From NCBI RefSeq assembly GCF_003129465.1, contig NZ_QFFF01000002.1:248001-312000 (forward strand): a stretch of DNA of 64,000 bases. Direction: 5' to 3'. The notes under the pieces are model-generated. The model was not told the DNA's origin. It saw nothing but the letters and a program-made list of their open reading frames with translations, and searched no databases. The DNA comes from Sphingosinicella humi. GTDB taxonomy: Bacteria; Pseudomonadota; Alphaproteobacteria; Sphingomonadales; Sphingomonadaceae. How positions within the stretch are numbered: the stretch's first letter is position 1; every line of letters begins with the position of its first letter. Shown piece after piece: positions 46,397 through 54,695 of the stretch. The translations under genes were made by a program, and so were the position numbers.

Positions 46397-47755
46397 CTAC
46401 CCCGCTTTCTTCTTCGCCGTCATCCTCGCCCGGAATCGCGCCGCCCAGCCGGGCCGCTCGCGCTGCTCGCCGCGCGCCACCGCCAGCGCATCGTCGGCCA
46501 CGTCCTCGGTCACGACCGAACCGGCCCCCACGATGGCGTTGGCGCCGATGGTGACGGGCGCCACCAGCGCCGTGTTCGAGCCGATGAACGCGCCCTCGCC
46601 GATCTTCGTAGGATATTTGAAGAAGCCATCATAATTGCATGTAATCGTTCCCGCCCCAACATTGACGCCGGCGCCAATCTCGGCATCACCCAGATAGGTG
46701 AGGTGATTGGCCTTGGCGCCCTTGCCCAGCCGCGCCTTCTTCACCTCGACGAAATTGCCGACCTTGGCCTTCTCGCCGATCTCCGCGCCCGGCCGCAGCC
46801 GCGCATAGGGACCAACCTCGGCGCCGCTCGCGATCTCCGCCCCCTCGATATGGCTGAAGGCGCGGATCGTGACTCCGTCGGCGATGCGAACGCCGGGGCC
46901 GAAGACGACGTTCGGCTCTACCACGCAGTCGCGCCCGATCACCGTGTCATGGGCGAACCAGACGGTGTCCGGCGCCACCAAGGTGACTCCGTCCGCCATC
47001 GCCTTCAGCCGCCGCCGCCGCTGCCATTCGGCCTCGACCAGCGCCAGCTCGGCGCGGCTGTTGACGCCCGCCATCTCCCAGGGCTCCGCCTCGATCACCG
47101 CCGAGCCGCGGCCGTCGCCGGCGGCGAGCATGACAATGTCGGGCAGATAATATTCGCCGGCCGCATTGTCGTTGCCGACACGCTCCAGCAGCGCGAACAG
47201 GTCCTCGGCCCGCACCGCCATCATGCCGGAATTGCAAAGGTTTACCGCGCGCTCTTCAGGCGAGGCGTCCTTATACTCGACCATCTTCTCGATGGTCCCG
47301 CCCTCGCCCGCAATGATGCGGCCATATTGGAGCGGATCGTCGGGCCGGAAGCCGACCACGACCACCGCCGGCGCGTCCGCCGCGTGAAGGCGCTCCAGCA
47401 TCCGCGCCATCGTCTCCGCCTCGATCAGCGGGGTATCGCCGTAAAGGATGAGAACGTCGCCCGCGAACCCGGCGAGCTTTTCCTTCGCCTGTAGCACGGC
47501 ATGGGCGGTGCCGAGCTGCTGCGCCTGGACGGCGATCTCGCCGCCCCGCGCCTCGACCAGATTCTCGACCTGCTCCCGCCCCGCACCGACGACGACCACT
47601 TTCCGCGCCGGTCCGAGGCTGTCGACCACCCCCAGCAGATGATCGAGCATCGCCCGCCCCGCGATCGGGTGCAGCACCTTGTGCACGTCCGATTTCATCC
47701 GCGTGCCCTTGCCGGCGGCGAGGATGATGGCGGCAAAATCCTGTTTGTTTGTCAT
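46397..47755 (-). CDS. glmU: Bifunctional GlmU (N-acetylglucosamine-1-phosphate uridyltransferase / acetyltransferase)
   Basis: Makes UDP-GlcNAc from glucosamine 1-phosphate. The 452-residue protein has the N-terminal nucleotidyltransferase motif LAAGKGTRMKSDVHKVLH (residues 12-29), LYGDTPLIEAETM near residue 104, and a C-terminal left-handed beta-helix acetyltransferase (ITCNYDGFFKYPTKIGEGAF). It is first in the glmU-glmS pair and divergent from gph. Confidence 0.96.
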   Translation of the reverse strand: MTNKQDFAAIILAAGKGTRMKSDVHKVLHPIAGRAMLDHLLGVVDSLGPARKVVVVGAGREQVENLVEARGGEIAVQAQQLGTAHAVLQAKEKLAGFAGDVLILYGDTPLIEAETMARMLERLHAADAPAVVVVGFRPDDPLQYGRIIAGEGGTIEKMVEYKDASPEERAVNLCNSGMMAVRAEDLFALLERVGNDNAAGEYYLPDIVMLAAGDGRGSAVIEAEPWEMAGVNSRAELALVEAEWQRRRRLKAMADGVTLVAPDTVWFAHDTVIGRDCVVEPNVVFGPGVRIADGVTIRAFSHIEGAEIASGAEVGPYARLRPGAEIGEKAKVGNFVEVKKARLGKGAKANHLTYLGDAEIGAGVNVGAGTITCNYDGFFKYPTKIGEGAFIGSNTALVAPVTIGANAIVGAGSVVTEDVADDALAVARGEQRERPGWAARFRARMTAKKKAG

Positions 47756-47832
47756 GCTTACCCTGATCCTTGGCCGCTCCTTGGCACGGATGCCTTGCCA
47801 TTTCCATAGGGCGGCCCCTAAGCCGCGGCGAC

Positions 47833-48516
47833 ATGACGGATTTCCCCTTCGACGTGGTCGCCTTCGACCTCGACGGCACCCTCGCCGACACCGCCCCCGA
47901 TCTCGCCGCTTCCTTGAACCACGCGCTGGGCGCGCTGGGCCGCGCGAGCATCCCGCCGGACTCGGTGCGCCACCTCGTCGGCCATGGTGCCAAGGCGTTG
48001 CTCAGGAAAGGTCTCGCCGTGACAGGAGAGGCTTCGGAGGAACTGGTCGAACAGGGTTTCCCGATCTTCCTCGATCATTATGGCGCCAACATCTGCAACG
48101 GCACCAAGCCCTATCCGGAGCTGGATTCCGCGCTCGACGTCCTGCGCGCACGCGGCGTGGCGCTCGCCATCTGCACCAACAAGCCTGAAAAGCTCACCCA
48201 CCTGCTGCTGGAGGCGCTGGGCTGGACGAACCGCTTCGACGCTGTCGTCGGCGGCGATACACTTCCGATGAAGAAGCCCGATCCGGCTCCCTTGCACGAG
48301 GCCCTCGCCCGCGCCGGCGGCGGACGGGCCGCCTTTGTCGGCGACTCCGTCATCGATGCCGAAGCCGCGCGTGCGGCGCAGTTGCCCTTCGTCGCCGTAA
48401 GCTTCGGCTTCTCCGATCGGCCGGTGGAAGCGCTCGGCGCCGACGCGGTGATCGACAGCTATGCGGATCTCGTCGAGGCGCTGAACCTTATCGGCGCCCC
48501 GCCGTTCGGCGAGTAA
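47833..48516 (+). CDS. gph: Phosphoglycolate phosphatase (HAD family)
   Basis: HAD hydrolase that dephosphorylates 2-phosphoglycolate arising from DNA repair. The 227-residue protein has motif I VVAFDLDGTLADTAPDL (residues 8-24), motif II CTNKPEK near residue 113, motif III Lys in MKKPDPAP, and motif IV FVGDSVIDAEAA near residue 170. ATG 47833 is chosen; the frame extends upstream into non-coding sequence. HAD specificity is hard to read, but the divergence from glmU and the overall length fit Gph. Confidence 0.85.
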   Translation: MTDFPFDVVAFDLDGTLADTAPDLAASLNHALGALGRASIPPDSVRHLVGHGAKALLRKGLAVTGEASEELVEQGFPIFLDHYGANICNGTKPYPELDSALDVLRARGVALAICTNKPEKLTHLLLEALGWTNRFDAVVGGDTLPMKKPDPAPLHEALARAGGGRAAFVGDSVIDAEAARAAQLPFVAVSFGFSDRPVEALGADAVIDSYADLVEALNLIGAPPFGE

Positions 48517-48535
48517 GAAACCGGAGACATCCCCT

Positions 48536-49597
48536 ATGCCCGCCGCCAATGCCTACGCCGTTCACGCGCCGACCGACCGCTTCCAGCCCTTCAGCTTCGA
48601 CCGCCGCGAGCCCAACCCCAACGACGTCGCCATCGCCATCCGTTATTGCGGCGTCTGCCATTCCGATCTCCACACCGCCCGCAGCGAATGGGGCGGCACC
48701 CGCTACCCCTGCGTCCCTGGCCACGAGATCGTCGGCGAAGTGACGGCGGTGGGCGACGCCGTCACCCGCTTCCAGCCGGGCGACATCGTCGGCGTCGGCT
48801 GCATGGTCGACAGCTGCCTCAGCTGCGCCTCCTGCCGCGAGGGCCTTGAGCAATATTGCGAGGTTGGCTTCACCGGCACCTATAACGGCCCGACCCAGGA
48901 TAGCGGCGACAATAGCTATGGCGGCTATTCAGACCGGATCGTCGTCCGCGAGGAGTTCGTGCTCCACATCCGCCACCGCGAGGAACAACTGGCCGCCGTC
49001 GCGCCGCTGCTGTGCGCCGGCATCACTACCTGGTCGCCGCTCCGGCACTGGAAGATAGGCCCGGGCAAGAAGGTCGGCGTCGTCGGCATCGGCGGCCTCG
49101 GCCATATGGGCCTGAAGCTGGCGCATGCGCTCGGCGCCCATGTGGTCGCCTTCACCACCTCGCCCGACAAGAAGCAGGACGCGCTGGCGCTTGGCGCCGA
49201 CGAAGTCGTGGTCTCGCGCAACCCGGACGAGATGAACGCTCATGCCGGCAGCTTCGATTTCATCCTCAACACTGTCGCGGCGCCGCACGATCTCGACGCC
49301 TTTCTCACGCTTCTGAAGCGCGACGGCACGATGGCGATGGTCGGCGCTCCCGCCGAGCCGCATCCGTCGCCGGCGATCTTCAACTTCGTGCTGAAGCGCC
49401 GCAGCCTCGCCGGCTCGCTGATCGGCGGCATAAAGGAGACGCAGGAGATGCTCGATTTCTGCGCCGAGCACGACATCGTCTCCGACATCGAGATGATCGC
49501 GATGCAAGATATCGACGAGGCTTATGATCGGATGCTGAGAGGCGATGTGAAGTATCGCTTCGTCATCGACACCGCGACGATCGGCGAAGCGAGCTAG
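48536..49597 (+). CDS. Zinc-dependent alcohol dehydrogenase (cinnamyl-alcohol-dehydrogenase-like, YahK type)
   Basis: NADP-dependent reductase of aldehydes. The 353-residue protein has catalytic zinc ligands in YCGVCHSDLHTA (residues 37-48) and CVPGHEIVGEV, the four-cysteine structural zinc lobe at about residues 89-109, and the nucleotide-binding VGVVGIGGLGHMGLKLA near residue 178. It follows gph by 19 bp. Substrate is probably a broad range of aldehydes. Confidence 0.92.
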   Translation: MPAANAYAVHAPTDRFQPFSFDRREPNPNDVAIAIRYCGVCHSDLHTARSEWGGTRYPCVPGHEIVGEVTAVGDAVTRFQPGDIVGVGCMVDSCLSCASCREGLEQYCEVGFTGTYNGPTQDSGDNSYGGYSDRIVVREEFVLHIRHREEQLAAVAPLLCAGITTWSPLRHWKIGPGKKVGVVGIGGLGHMGLKLAHALGAHVVAFTTSPDKKQDALALGADEVVVSRNPDEMNAHAGSFDFILNTVAAPHDLDAFLTLLKRDGTMAMVGAPAEPHPSPAIFNFVLKRRSLAGSLIGGIKETQEMLDFCAEHDIVSDIEMIAMQDIDEAYDRMLRGDVKYRFVIDTATIGEAS

Positions 49598-50604
49598 CGG
49601 CTCGCCTTGACGAGCAGGTGCCGCGCCAGCATCAGCGGCGGCATCCTCAACCAGTGGGAGCGGATGTAGAAGGCGAGGCGCAGCCCCTTGCGCGTCGCCT
49701 GTCCCCAGCCGTTGCGGGCGAGAAGGCGGGCCTCGAACAGCCGATCGGATAGACGCCGCCGTCCCGCCAGTTGGACATCGACCGGTGTGCCGTAAAGCCT
49801 CCGCGCCAGGCGAAGCGCCCGCGCGACCGGGCGGCGCAGCTGATGTCGCTCGGCCCGCTCACCGAGCCGGTCCCAGAAAGCGTCCTCAGCCGAGAAGGCC
49901 CTCAGCAACCGATCCAGGTCCCACAAATTCCGAAGGCCGCCCGCCAGGTCGCCATCGGCGAAGAGATGGGCGACGGCATGGATCACCATGTCCTCGGGCC
50001 CAAGGATGCGGAGGCCGTTCACGAGCTCGATGCTCTCCGCGATCATCGCCGCCGCGTCGGGCCGGGGCCGGGCTGTAAGCGGCAGGATCGTGTGGTGGAC
50101 GTCGATCATCCGGTCCCGCGTCTGGTGCATCAGCGGCGGCAGCTCGTGCATCCAGCGACGGTAATAGAGATCGTCATAGGCGTCCGGCTTCACCCATTCC
50201 CAGCCGGCGGCAAGCAGCGCCTGCTCGACGGCGTCAAGGCGCTCGCGCGGCACCAGTATGTCGAGGTCGCCGATCGAACGCCCCTGCCCTGCGGCGAGCC
50301 CGGCGGCGACGTAGGCGGTGCCCTTCAGGAGGATGACGGGCACGCCGGTCGGCGCCAGCGCGCGCCGCGCCATCTCCGCCTCCCACAGCGCCTGCGTGCG
50401 GGCATAAGCATAATCCCGGCGGACATCTTCCAGCAGGCGCGCCACCCGCTTTGGAACCGGCTGTCCCTCGAGGCGATGAGCGAGGCTGCCGATCAGCGAT
50501 TCCGCGCGGGCTGCGGCCAGCAGCGCCGTCCATCCGGCGGCGTCGAGATCGAGCACGTCCGCCGGATCGCGCAGCGCCCGCACGAGGAGGCGCGCCGCGC
50601 TCAT
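49594..50604 (-). CDS. Nucleotidyltransferase-family protein of the HprK-rel-A system
   Basis: A 336-residue protein of the NTP_transf_5-type nucleotidyltransferase family: VILLKGTAYVAAGLA near residue 90 and the metal-binding GRSIGDLDILVPRE (Asp113, Asp115) fit. Related proteins occur next to HPr-kinase-like enzymes in some peptide-modification (lasso peptide) clusters. The ATG at 50604 overlaps the kinase stop (TGATG). It is the last gene of the four-gene operon; its stop overlaps the end of the convergent alcohol dehydrogenase by 4 bp. Substrate unknown. Confidence 0.82.
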   Translation of the reverse strand: MSAARLLVRALRDPADVLDLDAAGWTALLAAARAESLIGSLAHRLEGQPVPKRVARLLEDVRRDYAYARTQALWEAEMARRALAPTGVPVILLKGTAYVAAGLAAGQGRSIGDLDILVPRERLDAVEQALLAAGWEWVKPDAYDDLYYRRWMHELPPLMHQTRDRMIDVHHTILPLTARPRPDAAAMIAESIELVNGLRILGPEDMVIHAVAHLFADGDLAGGLRNLWDLDRLLRAFSAEDAFWDRLGERAERHQLRRPVARALRLARRLYGTPVDVQLAGRRRLSDRLFEARLLARNGWGQATRKGLRLAFYIRSHWLRMPPLMLARHLLVKASR

Positions 50605-51464
50605 GCCGGCTCCTTCCACAGCTCGGCGACCAGCGCGAGCGCCGCCTCCGTATCCGGATAGTCGATCGCCCGCGCCGGCACGGCGTGCACAAGCCGGGCG
50701 AGGCCGGCGAAACCCGCCTCCCCCAGCGCGACATAGTTGGTCGAAGCCTGGGTCAGGCGCATGAAGACTTCGGCCGCGCCGACCGGGCGGACGGCGGCCG
50801 CAAGGTCGCGGCCGAAGCGCGGAAACAGGATGAGGGCGGGCACGGCCGGCTCCGCCATCCGCGCCAGCGCGTCCGCGCGCGGGCGAAGGTGGCGGATCGA
50901 CCCCTTGGGCGTGCCCACCAGCAGCGGCCCGAGCCGCGTCTCGTCGGTGATGCCGGCAACGACCGAGATGGCGCCGTTCTTGAGGCTCACCGCACGCGGG
51001 AAAGCGTGCAGCCGCCCGTCCGCCAGATCGAGCAGCGCGAACTCGTCGCCCATCAAACGCCAGCCGCGCTCGCCCAATATCGCCGCCAGAGTCGACTTGC
51101 CGGAGCCCGAATGGCCGGTCATGAGCAGCGCCCGGCCATCCTTCTCGACCGAGGAGGCGTGCAGCAGCAGGTAGCGCTTCTGCCCCAGCGCCATTTGCAG
51201 GTTCATCCCCATCTCGGCCGCGAGCAGCCCCTGCGCCAGCGGCAGCGGCGCCGCGTCGGGCAACATATAGTCCCCATGGATCGCCACCGACGGCCGCAGC
51301 CAGCGTCGCCATGGCTTCTCGGCCTCCAGCCTGACGGTAAAGTCGCAGGCCTCCGGCACCGGGTAGCCTTCGTATAGCCCCCGCAACGCTTCGATCGGCG
51401 CCCGCCAATGAGAGCCGACGCGGAAGCCGACAGGCCCCACCTGAAGCTGGATTTCGTGCCTCAT
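50601..51464 (-). CDS. HprK-related kinase A
   Basis: A 287-residue protein of the HprK-related kinase A family, a branch of HPr kinase found without HPr as the obvious target. The P-loop GHSGSGKST lies at residues 117-125, followed by GDEFALLDL near residue 139. Related kinases phosphorylate a serine of a precursor peptide in paeninodin-like lasso clusters, so a protein or peptide substrate is expected. It overlaps both neighbours by 4 bp. Substrate unknown. Confidence 0.87.
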   Translation of the reverse strand: MRHEIQLQVGPVGFRVGSHWRAPIEALRGLYEGYPVPEACDFTVRLEAEKPWRRWLRPSVAIHGDYMLPDAAPLPLAQGLLAAEMGMNLQMALGQKRYLLLHASSVEKDGRALLMTGHSGSGKSTLAAILGERGWRLMGDEFALLDLADGRLHAFPRAVSLKNGAISVVAGITDETRLGPLLVGTPKGSIRHLRPRADALARMAEPAVPALILFPRFGRDLAAAVRPVGAAEVFMRLTQASTNYVALGEAGFAGLARLVHAVPARAIDYPDTEAALALVAELWKEPA

Positions 51465-51772
51465 GCGGCACGATCCCGCGGTTCGGCGTTCGCGTTCCCC
51501 GGATCGGCTCGCCAGACCAGTCCCGATGCCTCCAACTCGACAAGCCGCGCCAGGATCGCCTCTTCGCCCTCCACCTCAAAGGTCTGGGACAATCGCGAAA
51601 CAATTTCAGATGGATCGCCGGGATTATTCGCAAGCACTTGAAGGATCTGCGGCGCCGGCGGGGCGAGCAGATGGGTCATGCCGGAGGGACGGTGGAACAG
51701 GGCCGTCAGTCCATCGAGCTCCACGCGGAGCGTCGAATCGGCGGCGTCGGCCACATAGCGCGGGCCGGACAT
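51461..51772 (-). CDS. PqqD-family peptide chaperone of the HprK-rel-A system
   Basis: A 103-residue small protein with the PqqD-like winged-helix layout: VELDGLTALFHRPSGMTHLL, then PDPSE-type helix and VEGEEAILARLVELEASGLV. PqqD proteins bind precursor peptides and present them to modifying enzymes. Its presence next to the kinase strongly suggests a ribosomally made peptide or protein substrate. It overlaps the kinase gene by ATGA and lies 12 bp after the Tat-signal gene. Confidence 0.85.
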   Translation of the reverse strand: MSGPRYVADAADSTLRVELDGLTALFHRPSGMTHLLAPPAPQILQVLANNPGDPSEIVSRLSQTFEVEGEEAILARLVELEASGLVWRADPGNANAEPRDRAA

Positions 51773-51784
51773 GCCGTCCTCGGA

Positions 51785-52189
51785 TCAGCGCGGCATCTGC
51801 AGCGAGGCGTAGCAGGTAAAGCCGCTCATCCCCGCCTGCAGACGGCGTATGTAGTTGGCGTAGGCCTGAGCGCTTTCGGTGTCGATGCCCATCGGCGACG
51901 GCCCGCCGCGCAGCATCACCTTCACTTCCTCGCCGGTGAGATTGCGCGGCGCGGGCGGAAAGGAGCCGGGCGTACCGGGTGCGACGAGGCTGCCGTCGGC
52001 GGCGATATAGCTGCCCGCCTCTTGCGGAGCCGGCACCGGTATCTCGCAGGTTAGGACGGAGCCGGCGGTCTGCGCCAGCGCCGGCCGGATCGTCACCACG
52101 GTCGACGCCGCCGCGGCGCCAAGCGCGAGCACGACCCGCCGGCTCGGGTGAGCGGCGTCCTCCGCCACGTTGCCCTCATATTCGCTCAT
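51785..52189 (-). CDS. Tat-signal protein, candidate substrate of the HprK-rel-A system
   Basis: A 134-residue protein, first gene of the operon. A twin-arginine-like signal (SRRVVLALGAAAASTVV, cleavage near ALAQ) precedes a mature part of about 90 residues with two cysteines (LTCEIPVP near residue 48, GFTCYASLQMPR at the end) and the block PRNLTGEEVKVMLRGG. No family was recognised. Its position before a PqqD-like protein and a kinase makes it the obvious candidate substrate, but it could also be an accessory protein. It lacks a near Shine-Dalgarno sequence; see the small leader frame at 52186-52203. Confidence 0.7.
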   Translation of the reverse strand: MSEYEGNVAEDAAHPSRRVVLALGAAAASTVVTIRPALAQTAGSVLTCEIPVPAPQEAGSYIAADGSLVAPGTPGSFPPAPRNLTGEEVKVMLRGGPSPMGIDTESAQAYANYIRRLQAGMSGFTCYASLQMPR

Positions 52190-52203
52190 GACGAGATCTG
52201 CAT
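52186..52203 (-). other. Possible leader peptide (5 codons) coupled to the Tat-signal gene
   Basis: GGGAGG stands 4 nt before an ATG at 52203 that opens a frame MQISS and stops at 52186 with TGA overlapping the ATG of the next gene (ATGA). It would deliver ribosomes to a start codon that lacks its own Shine-Dalgarno. Speculative. Confidence 0.3.
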
Positions 52204-52288
52204 ACAGCCTCCCGCCTTTCATAAGCGTAAAGGCCATTTCAGGCGAGCAGTGGCGTCGCCGGAACGATCCCGTTAAGGGACACGGCCC

Positions 52289-53566
52289 ATGGCGATGAAT
52301 CGGCTCTTGCGGATCCTGGCCGCGGCAACGGCGGCGGGGCTCGGACTCCTCTTCGCCACGTCTTCCGGCGCGCCCTTCCTCGCCGCAATGGTGGCCGTGC
52401 TGGCCGGAATCATCGCCCTGGGCCTGCTCGCCGCTCCGGGCGGCGCGGCTCCGGTGGAGGAAGAGCCGGCGGCCGAGGGGCCTGTCCAATCCTTCCTCCC
52501 GAGCACCGCCGAGGTGGCCGATGCGGTCGAGGACCCGGTGATGATCGTCCGCGACCGTCGCGTCATCTTCGCCAACCGCGCGGCCAAGGCGGTGCTCGGC
52601 GATCATATCGTCGGCGTCGACGTCCGCCTCGCCATCCGCCATCCGGCGGCCGCCGAGCGCCTGATCGGCGGCAATGGCGATGAAGTGAGCCGGACCGAGC
52701 TGGTCGGCCTCGGCGACCGCGACCGCCGCTGGGAGATGGTCCTCTCTCCCCTGCCCGACGGCGATCGCCTGGTGCGCCTGCAGGATCGCAGCGACGCCCA
52801 TGCGTCCGAGCAGATGCGCGTGGATTTCGTCGCCAACGCAAGCCACGAGCTGAGGACGCCGCTGGCAACGCTGATCGGCTTTGCCGAGACGCTCCAGGAC
52901 GACGAAGCGGCCGGCGACAAGGCCACCCTGCAACGCTTCCTCAAGATCATGGAGGACGAAGCCCGGCGCATGCAGCAGCTCGTCGACGATCTCATCTCGC
53001 TCTCTCGAATCGAGGCCGAGCGGTTCAGCGTGCCGCGCGAGCCGGTGCCGCTGCTGCCGCTGGTCGAGGAGGTGAGGAATAGCTGCGACCGCCTCGCCGA
53101 GGAGAAGAACAGCCGGATCGTCGTCGAGCAGACCAATGGCGAGCCCGTCGTTCCCGGCGACAGGGCCCAGCTCCAGCAGCTCATCCAGAACCTCGTCGTC
53201 AACGCGCTCAAATACGGCAAGCCCGGCGCGGACGTGACCGTGCGCTTCGAGCCGGCGGGTCCCGAGATGATCCGAATGACCGTCATCGACCGCGGGGACG
53301 GCATCGCGCCCGAGCATCTGCCCCGCCTCACCGAACGCTTCTACCGGGTCGATCCGGGCCGCAGCCGGTCTATGGGCGGCACCGGGCTCGGCCTCGCCAT
53401 CGTCAAGCACATCACCCAGCGCCATCGCGGGCGGCTCGACATCAGCAGCAAGCCGGGCGAGGGCAGCCGCTTCGCCGTCTATCTGCCGGCATTGTCATCA
53501 AAGAGTCATGCAACCGTCACAGAAGTCACGCGTAGCAGTCCTAGAAACGTGCCCGAGGCCGATTAG
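52289..53566 (+). CDS. phoR: Phosphate-regulon sensor histidine kinase
   Basis: Senses phosphate status through the Pst complex and PhoU and phosphorylates PhoB. The 425-residue protein has N-terminal membrane helices (residues 5-50), a PAS domain (VADAVEDPVMIVRDRRVIFA), the H-box VANASHELRTPLATLIGF near residue 179, and a HATPase domain (LVVNALKYG near residue 310, DRGDGIAPEHL, GGTGLGLAIVKHI). It is the first gene of the pho-pst cluster and contains the Pho box near its 3' end. Confidence 0.94.
   Translation: MAMNRLLRILAAATAAGLGLLFATSSGAPFLAAMVAVLAGIIALGLLAAPGGAAPVEEEPAAEGPVQSFLPSTAEVADAVEDPVMIVRDRRVIFANRAAKAVLGDHIVGVDVRLAIRHPAAAERLIGGNGDEVSRTELVGLGDRDRRWEMVLSPLPDGDRLVRLQDRSDAHASEQMRVDFVANASHELRTPLATLIGFAETLQDDEAAGDKATLQRFLKIMEDEARRMQQLVDDLISLSRIEAERFSVPREPVPLLPLVEEVRNSCDRLAEEKNSRIVVEQTNGEPVVPGDRAQLQQLIQNLVVNALKYGKPGADVTVRFEPAGPEMIRMTVIDRGDGIAPEHLPRLTERFYRVDPGRSRSMGGTGLGLAIVKHITQRHRGRLDISSKPGEGSRFAVYLPALSSKSHATVTEVTRSSPRNVPEAD
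53494..53529 (+). promoter_or_regulatory. Pho box array upstream of pstS
   Basis: GTCAT at 53494, GTCAT at 53505 and GTCAC at 53516 repeat every 11 bp, with GTCAC again at 53525. This is the PhoB direct-repeat pattern. TAGAAA at 53542-53547 could be the -10. It lies inside the 3' end of phoR. Confidence 0.85.
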
Positions 53567-53587
53567 CGGCGCTCTATGGAGGCAGAA

Positions 53588-54634
53588 TTGAACAAAGCAT
53601 TTCTCACATTGGCCACGGCGGCGCTGGCGCTCGCCGGCTGCGGTGACGGCGCCGGGGGCGGTGCAGGCGACGCGCGCTCCCAGATCCGGATCGTCGGATC
53701 GTCGACCGTCTATCCCTTCACCACCGCCGTCGCCGAGCGCTTCGGCCAGGCGAATCCGAATTTCAGCGCGCCGATCGTCGAATCGACCGGCACCGGCGCG
53801 GGCCTGGAGCTGTTCTGCGCCGGCGTCGGCACCAAGCATCCCGACGTCGCCAACGCGTCGCGGCGGATCAAGGCGTCCGAGCTTGCCGACTGCCAGGCGA
53901 ACGGCGTCAATCAGGTGATCGAGGTTCCGGTCGGCATCGACGGCCTCGCCTTCATCCAGGCCAACGGCGCTCAGCCGATCCCGCTGACCCTGGAGGACGT
54001 CTACGAGGCGATCGCGGCGACGCCCTATGGCAAGCCCAACACCGCCAAGACATGGGCCGACGTCAATCCAGACCTTCCGGCCGTCAAGATCCAGGTCTAC
54101 GGACCGCCGCCCACCTCGGGCACGCGCGACGCGCTCGCCGAGATGATCCTCGAAAAGGGTTGCACCACCAACCCGGAGATGAAGGCGCTCAAGGACAGCG
54201 ACGAGGATCAATATAAGTCGGTCTGCACCAAGGTCCGCGAGGACGGCGTCTATGTCGAGGCCGGCGAGAACGATAATCTGCTGGTGCAGAAGGTCGCGGC
54301 CAACCCCGGCTCGGTCGGCATCATGGGCTACAGCTTCCTCGAGGAGAATAGCGACAAGGTGCGGGGACTGACCCTGAACGGCGTCACGCCCACCTATGAG
54401 ACCATCTCCAGCTTCGACTATCCGGGCGCGCGGCCGCTCTACATCTATGTGAAGGGCGAGCATATCTCCGCCGTTCCGGGTCTTCGCGAATTCCTCGCCG
54501 AATATGCCTCGGCCTGGGGCGACGATGGCTATCTCGCCGACCGTGGCCTGGTCGCCTCGCCCGCCGACGTGCAGGCGAGCGCCAAGACCGCCATCACGTC
54601 GCTGACGCCGGTCAAGGCGAGCGACCTGAAGTAA
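53588..54634 (+). CDS. pstS: Phosphate-binding lipoprotein
   Basis: Periplasmic phosphate receptor of the Pst transporter. The 348-residue protein has a signal with lipobox LALAGC and phosphate-binding loops IVGSSTVYPFT near residue 33, STGTGAGLELF near residue 62 and PPTSGTRDAL near residue 175. A TTG start at 53588 is chosen because GGAGG stands 5 nt upstream and it gives a clean signal (LNKAFLTLATAALALAGC). The ATG at 53576 would add an acidic MEAE and lacks a Shine-Dalgarno. It is driven by the Pho box just upstream. Confidence 0.93.
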   Translation: MNKAFLTLATAALALAGCGDGAGGGAGDARSQIRIVGSSTVYPFTTAVAERFGQANPNFSAPIVESTGTGAGLELFCAGVGTKHPDVANASRRIKASELADCQANGVNQVIEVPVGIDGLAFIQANGAQPIPLTLEDVYEAIAATPYGKPNTAKTWADVNPDLPAVKIQVYGPPPTSGTRDALAEMILEKGCTTNPEMKALKDSDEDQYKSVCTKVREDGVYVEAGENDNLLVQKVAANPGSVGIMGYSFLEENSDKVRGLTLNGVTPTYETISSFDYPGARPLYIYVKGEHISAVPGLREFLAEYASAWGDDGYLADRGLVASPADVQASAKTAITSLTPVKASDLK

Positions 54635-54641
54635 GTGAAAC

Positions 54642-54680
54642 GAGGCGCCGGGTCCGGGAGGACTCGGCGCCTCTCTTTTT
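54642..54680 (+). terminator. Attenuator between pstS and pstC
   Basis: GAGGCGCCG (54642-54650) pairs with CGGCGCCTC (54665-54673), followed by TCTTTTT. A strong intrinsic terminator inside the operon would make pstS mRNA more abundant than pstCAB. Confidence 0.8.
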
Positions 54681-54695
54681 GGGGACGATTCTGGC

